Shown: positions 59,715-64,000 of the stretch, piece after piece
Numbering within the stretch: the first letter of the stretch is position 1
Layout of the letters: the number at the start of each line of letters is the position of its first letter
Assembly (NCBI RefSeq): GCF_932294415.1
Contig: NC_065535.1
Location: forward strand, 11,998,282-12,062,281
Length of the DNA stretch: 64,000 nt
Source of the DNA: Quercus robur
Taxonomy: Eukaryota > Streptophyta > Magnoliopsida > Fagales > Fagaceae
Direction: 5' to 3'
The notes under the pieces: generated by a model
Told to the model about the DNA's origin: nothing
The model's input: the letters and a program-made list of their open reading frames with translations, nothing else
Database searches by the model: none
Translations under genes and position numbers: made by a program

Positions 59715-61776
59715 TCAGATGGTCACATCAATCCGTTCCAAACTCTCTCCTCTAAGTTTGTAAAAGTTCAACATTTCTTCTTCCACTGGATGGGTCTTGC
59801 CTACTATGACAAGGCAATGCAGAGGTGTTCCAAAATCAATCGTCTGTAGTTGCCTCATTGTACCTGCAACTATCATCTGATCCTCACTTCCCAGCCGAGC
59901 AAACCCAACACAATCGGTGTCTTCGTTGTAGGCTGCAGGACAATGCAAAAATCACCAGTCCTTAAATAACACATTATTTTGCAAAAATTAATACATTATA
60001 TTTAGAGAAATTGAGAATTGATTGCAGCAAAATATGGGGTATCAGCTCATGGAAGAAGGCAGGTAGCCACCTAGGCAATTGCCATCAGTTTTATACATGC
60101 ATAAATTTTAAATTAAACTCAAGTAGTAAATTTGGTGAACCAAACACATCACACGCACAAAATCTACACTTGAAAGTGAAGGCCTGGATGGAGGAAAAAT
60201 GACCCTTACCAGATCCTCCTTGGGTTTGCTCAACCTCCAGGAGCTGCTCAATGGCAGTGTTTATTGTCATGTATCTAGGTGGTTCATACTGCTTTCTTCC
60301 TCTGTAAGAATTCAAGGGGTAAAGCAGTGAAATCATAATCAGTATAAGCATTGGTAGAAGTGAAGTAACAGTATAGAACATAAGAATCACAGAAAATTGA
60401 GAAGGCAATCATTCAGTTTAAGTACAGACCTGCACAAAGATTCCAGTGAGGGTTCCTTCACCCGTATATCTGCAGGAACAAAAGAATTTGCAATGACATT
60501 TTTTAGTATAGACATCAAGAAACGGCACAAATCGCAAACTAGCCAGAATTCAGAGAAACTTTTTTTTTTTTTTTTTCCTTTTTACTAGATAAGTGACTGG
60601 CACATGTTAGTCCATAAAGAAGGAAAGGATTATAGATTCTCAGAAAATCCAAAGGCTACCAGGACTAGAATATAGAGTCATTCACTCTAGATGCTAAGTT
60701 GCTTTTTCAGACACCTAAAGCTATGAGGTCTAGCCTCTATGTTTCTAAACCAGGATGACTGACTGTCCAAGATTTTGATAAACAGAAAAGACTTTCAAAA
60801 GCTGCCTATTCATAATTGAGGGATCAGTGAGAAACACACAATGATACTATGATGCTATCATACATGAGTAAAGTAACAGGCCATAGTCTTCCATAAAGAT
60901 GGACTTTGATACCTAAGCTAGGTTTATAATTTAAAATGCACAGAAATACATGTAGATTAAACATTGTTGTGAACACAAAAGTCAGTGCTCCTTTGTTCTA
61001 AATTACTTGAAGTGTGTGCGCGTGTGTGTCTATAAAATAAAATTTGGTAAACGTGTTTGGGTAATTCCAAGAGATTGCTACTGATATACCAAGCTATGTC
61101 TTTCTTATTTGAAGAGATAAAAGCTGGGAGTACCTCACCTAGTAAGCAGAGTGTATGCAATCCGAGCAAGCGATTTTGTTTAATCTTCTCGTAAAAGCTA
61201 TCGGGTCTCCATGTTTCGGTAAAGAATGGTATTGAAATGGTCTCTCCATAGCGGTAGAGTTGTAGCCCGCATACACCAATTGCATTCATCACTGATGCAT
61301 TGTGCACCACCTTGACTTCAACCCCCATTTTCTTTGCTCGTACAACAAGATCACTGTGTGTAGTTGCTCTGTGTTTGAAACCAAAGCATTAAACAGAAGA
61401 AGAATACATCCAATAGAGCAAATCCAATAAAGAACTATGTTACTCCTATGTTGAAAGCTGTTCTTTTTTTTTCTTCTTTTTCATTTTTTGCGGAATTTGA
61501 ACCTGGATGTCATGCACACACTAAGAGATGCCAACCAATTTAGCTACAAGGCTATTGGCAAATTTGGATCATTCCTTGATTTATACATGTACATTAACTG
61601 AAATTTACGGTATTTGAGAACCGATGCATAGTTTAAGCTCCATGCAAGATTTTACTCCAAATACTGAACATTAACTGAAATTTTCTTTTCTTTTTTCCCC
61701 TAATTGATAAATTACTAATGCCCACTAGTACAAAACTAATGTTTCTTCACTTGCAATACACAAAAGCTTACATTTA

Positions 61777-61810
<34 letters not shown>

Positions 61811-62243
61811 AATTCAATAAACCCCAAATATGATCCTACTAGAGCAAACCACAAAAGCAAAAACAAACAAGAAAAGTAGCATACCCAAAAGGATCCCCAA
61901 CAACAAGGAAAGCCACGTCAGACTCACGAGCCTCGGATAGAATACCATCGGCTTTTTCCTCTACAATTTCCCTATCCGCAAGCGTAATTGATTTCCCATA
62001 CAATTTTTCCTGCTCCAATTAAAAAATAAAAACCCAAAATAATCTGAAAAGAAAGAAAAGCAAATATTGAGAGAGGAAAGAGGTTACAATACATACGAGT
62101 GTGGAAAGGCCATCGGAAGAGAGACCGAAAGAGAGGAGAGAAGTGTAGGCCTCAATGTACACCTTTTCGCACTTCTTCACAGCTTCTAATCCTCTCAGAG
62201 TTATGTCCTTCTCATCACCCAGTCCTAGGCCTACTATGAATAA

Positions 62244-62246
<3 letters not shown>
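59715..62246 (-). CDS. DPH5: Diphthine methyl ester synthase
   Basis: A cytosolic SAM-dependent methyltransferase. In diphthamide synthesis it methylates the modified histidine of elongation factor 2; DPH7 and DPH6 act afterwards. Exons in coding order: 62097-62246, 61885-62009, 61139-61368, 60430-60469, 60210-60301 and 59715-59932. All splice sites are GT-AG; the joined frame is 855 nt, 284 aa, the usual length. [20 protein letters not shown] (1-20) is the tetrapyrrole-methylase-type N-terminus. VVGDPFGATTHSDL (86-99) is the SAM-site loop, split between exons 2 and 3. [20 protein letters not shown] spans 113-132 and [15 protein letters not shown] follows. [14 protein letters not shown] bridges exons 3-4, [18 protein letters not shown] is exon 5, and [18 protein letters not shown] then [11 protein letters not shown] are in exon 6. 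An in-frame upstream ATG at 62429 would add 61 residues including an Arg-Glu repeat from the GA microsatellite; I chose 62246 because it gives the conserved start. Intact. Confidence 0.96.
61480..61565 (-). mobile_element. SINE fragment in DPH5 intron 2
   Basis: On the - strand: CTTGTAGCTAAATTGGTTGG (A box) and CCAGGTTCAAATTCCGC (B box) are spaced about 30 bases apart. It is followed by an A/T-rich tail (the TTTTTCATTTTTTGCGG side on the + strand). Sense-oriented in the intron, without effect on splice sites that I can see. Confidence 0.6.
61783..61808. repeat. (AC)n microsatellite in DPH5 intron 2
   Basis: About 13 AC units, 77 bases downstream (in transcription) of the exon 2 donor. Confidence 0.9.

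Positions 62247-62274
<28 letters not shown>
62246..62274. repeat. (CT)n microsatellite abutting the DPH5 start codon
   Basis: About 14 CT units; on the coding strand it is a GA tract ending directly at the ATG. It would be the last part of the leader, and keeps the upstream frame open as Glu-Arg repeats. Confidence 0.9.
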
Positions 62275-62764
62275 AGCTCGTAAACCCCAAACTTACTGAA
62301 AACTAGAAGAGCTGTGGCTGGCGGCGGCAATCGGAACGAGTAGGGCGGGGGCGATTCGGGTAGATGCGGGTTAAAGTGTGAAGACAAGTCGGACTGTCGG
62401 ACTAAACGGAAACGATATTTCCATAACATTTTAATAATATTTTTACTACAAATCTTTTTTTTTTTTTTTGGAGAAACTTTTTACTACAAATCTTAAGTCA
62501 GATTGTTATTAATTGTTATTTTTATGACTAATAACAATTAATCATTTATGATTTGTTGTAAAAATATTGTAAATATAACATCTCTCTTATTTTGTTAGGA
62601 TGCCAAAATTCCCCCTGTAATGTTGTTTTAATAACGTTATTTAAATATTATGAAAATACGTATGGATGAAAAAAATATTGTGAAAATACGTATTATGTTG
62701 TTTAAACAACAAAAATTGTTATTTAAACAACACTAACAAACAGACCCTATAAGTCCACACACAC

Positions 62765-62805
<41 letters not shown>

Positions 62806-64000
62806 TATTTGAATCTTTTATATAATATATATTATTTATAGTTTAATTTTTACATATATTAATATTCTATTACCCTTCCAAACACTTGTTTATGTATTTT
62901 CGTTGTTACCATCTCGTTTGAATTTGCCCCACTCTTTTCCATATCACTTTTCCCTATACACGAGCAAGGGTTGAGACGCTCATAGTCTAATCCCATCCTA
63001 TCCAAGGATTCGTCCTTCTATTCTCTATCCATACCTAATCTTTGATGGATTAGGTTAACATATTATGAATCATATTAAACTTTGTAATAGAGAGCAAGCA
63101 AACAAGTCAAGATGGGTCAGCTTGGGAATGACCTATTCAATAACAGATCAAATTATAATAAGTTACCGATCATATTACTCACCCCTTTTTTATAGGTGCT
63201 ATTGGGTGTGATCTAATTTTATCAAATCTAGTCGTAGTTCTCATCTTATTGTTCTTTGTAAGTAGTTGTTGTGATGACCTTAGAACTACTTATTGTTCTT
63301 TGTAAGTAGTTGCTGTGGTGACCTTTAAGGTTGTTGCAACCATCTTGCCATTCAACACAATTTTTAGTAATGATGAGAATTTGAGTTGTTTTAAGAACAT
63401 AAAAATAGGGATGACAAATGACAATAGAGCGAGATTGAGTTGGATCATGGATGCCTTGCTCCCATCCCATTCCCTCTTACGGAATAAAAACAATCTGCAT
63501 AAAATTGGAGCACGATAAATTGAGTAAAGACTCGATTGTCCATTCTTATTAACATTTTGTTGTCGTTGATGGGAAAGCGAAGGGGTAAGGGTGATAGTAA
63601 GACTATTGAAAGAGAGATAAGTGTTTTGAAATTAGAAATAGAATATATATATATATATATATATATAATAGAATAAATTATATATATAACTAATTTAAAT
63701 ATATGTGTAAAAATTATATATATACACACACACATACAACCAAGTCAAGGTGGGGCTAGCAAAATCCGTTCCTACCCGATCTCTTCTTTTGAGTAGGGAA
63801 AACCCTTCTAGGAGAGGATGAGGTTAGTTGGATCAGAGCAGGAGGGGGGCATTCACCATCCCCAAATAAATTTGCCACCATAAGCCTAAATAGTATTCTC
63901 AAACTTGCACATTTTCAAGTATAGAAACCCTTGCATTTATCAAATAGGGTGTTAAAAACAAGATTGGAGAGTGCCCACATTCTTGGAGTTAGATAGCTGT
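62275..64000. other. DPH5 upstream region and intergenic, no gene
   Basis: The DPH5 promoter is presumably here. A foldback MITE-like repeat lies at 62435-62570 (ATATTTTTACTACAAATCT against GATTTGTTGTAAAAATATT). There are (AT)n tracts at about 62768-62800 and 63643-63667. A 44-bp direct repeat (TTATTGTTCTTTGTAAGTAG, then TTG(T/C)TGTG(A/G)TGACCTT) sits at 63246 and 63290. Small frames near 63245-63518 overlap each other on both strands and are not genes. Confidence 0.5.

Noticed and set aside
62247-62429. 61-residue N-terminal extension of DPH5
   Set aside because: It includes Glu-Arg repeats from a GA microsatellite and is absent from the family; the conserved [10 protein letters not shown] start is at 62246.
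1-64000. An undescribed multi-gene system such as a biosynthetic cluster
   Set aside because: The four genes belong to unrelated known families and the rest is transposon-derived or unrecognised; nothing indicates a functional cluster.

Overview
This is a window of plant nuclear DNA, almost certainly from a eudicot and probably a woody one. It is AT-rich, rich in microsatellites, and its genes carry GT-AG introns. Nothing in it looks bacterial, viral or organellar. I cannot name the species from the sequence; a Fagales-type tree is only a weak guess.

Four protein-coding genes can be assembled exon by exon with continuous reading frames. (1) A cytokinin-activating LONELY GUY (LOG) phosphoribohydrolase, 7 exons, + strand, 19844-22823, 219 aa. 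(2) A membrane-anchored glycosyl hydrolase family 9 endoglucanase resembling Arabidopsis endoglucanase 10, 6 exons, - strand, 30077-34593, 526 aa. (3) A Myb/SANT-like DNA-binding protein of the L10-interacting-MYB type, 2 coding exons, + strand, 49785-50785, 308 aa. (4) Diphthine methyl ester synthase (DPH5), 6 exons, - strand, 59715-62246, 284 aa. The first pair is convergent, and so is the second pair. They are unrelated housekeeping and developmental genes and do not form a pathway.

Most of the rest is transposon-derived, and several insertions can be ordered from target-site duplications (TSDs). Positions 1-19000 hold no gene. They contain hAT-like elements with 8-bp TSDs at 3208-4135, 6165-11211 and 14618-15012, and a Tourist-like element at 18288-19035. 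The 6165-11211 element is split by a 4.4-kb LTR retroelement that has no coding capacity and carries a 76-bp tandem array. A pair of related hAT-like elements lies at 24397-25141 and 27484-28286. A decayed L1-type LINE runs on the - strand from about 45240 to 37255 and is split by a 1.9-kb solo LTR (38434-40305). At 51601-53240 a tRNA-derived SINE is split by a 1.48-kb hAT-like element with a perfect 8-bp TSD. A second LINE fragment (58090-58830) contains a SINE with an 11-bp TSD.

I found no previously undescribed biochemical system. The most interesting material is the nested transposon stratigraphy, the palindrome-rich subterminal regions shared in design by three hAT-like elements, the noncoding LTR element with its tandem arrays, and a possible captured UTR-like segment in the 51719-53200 element.
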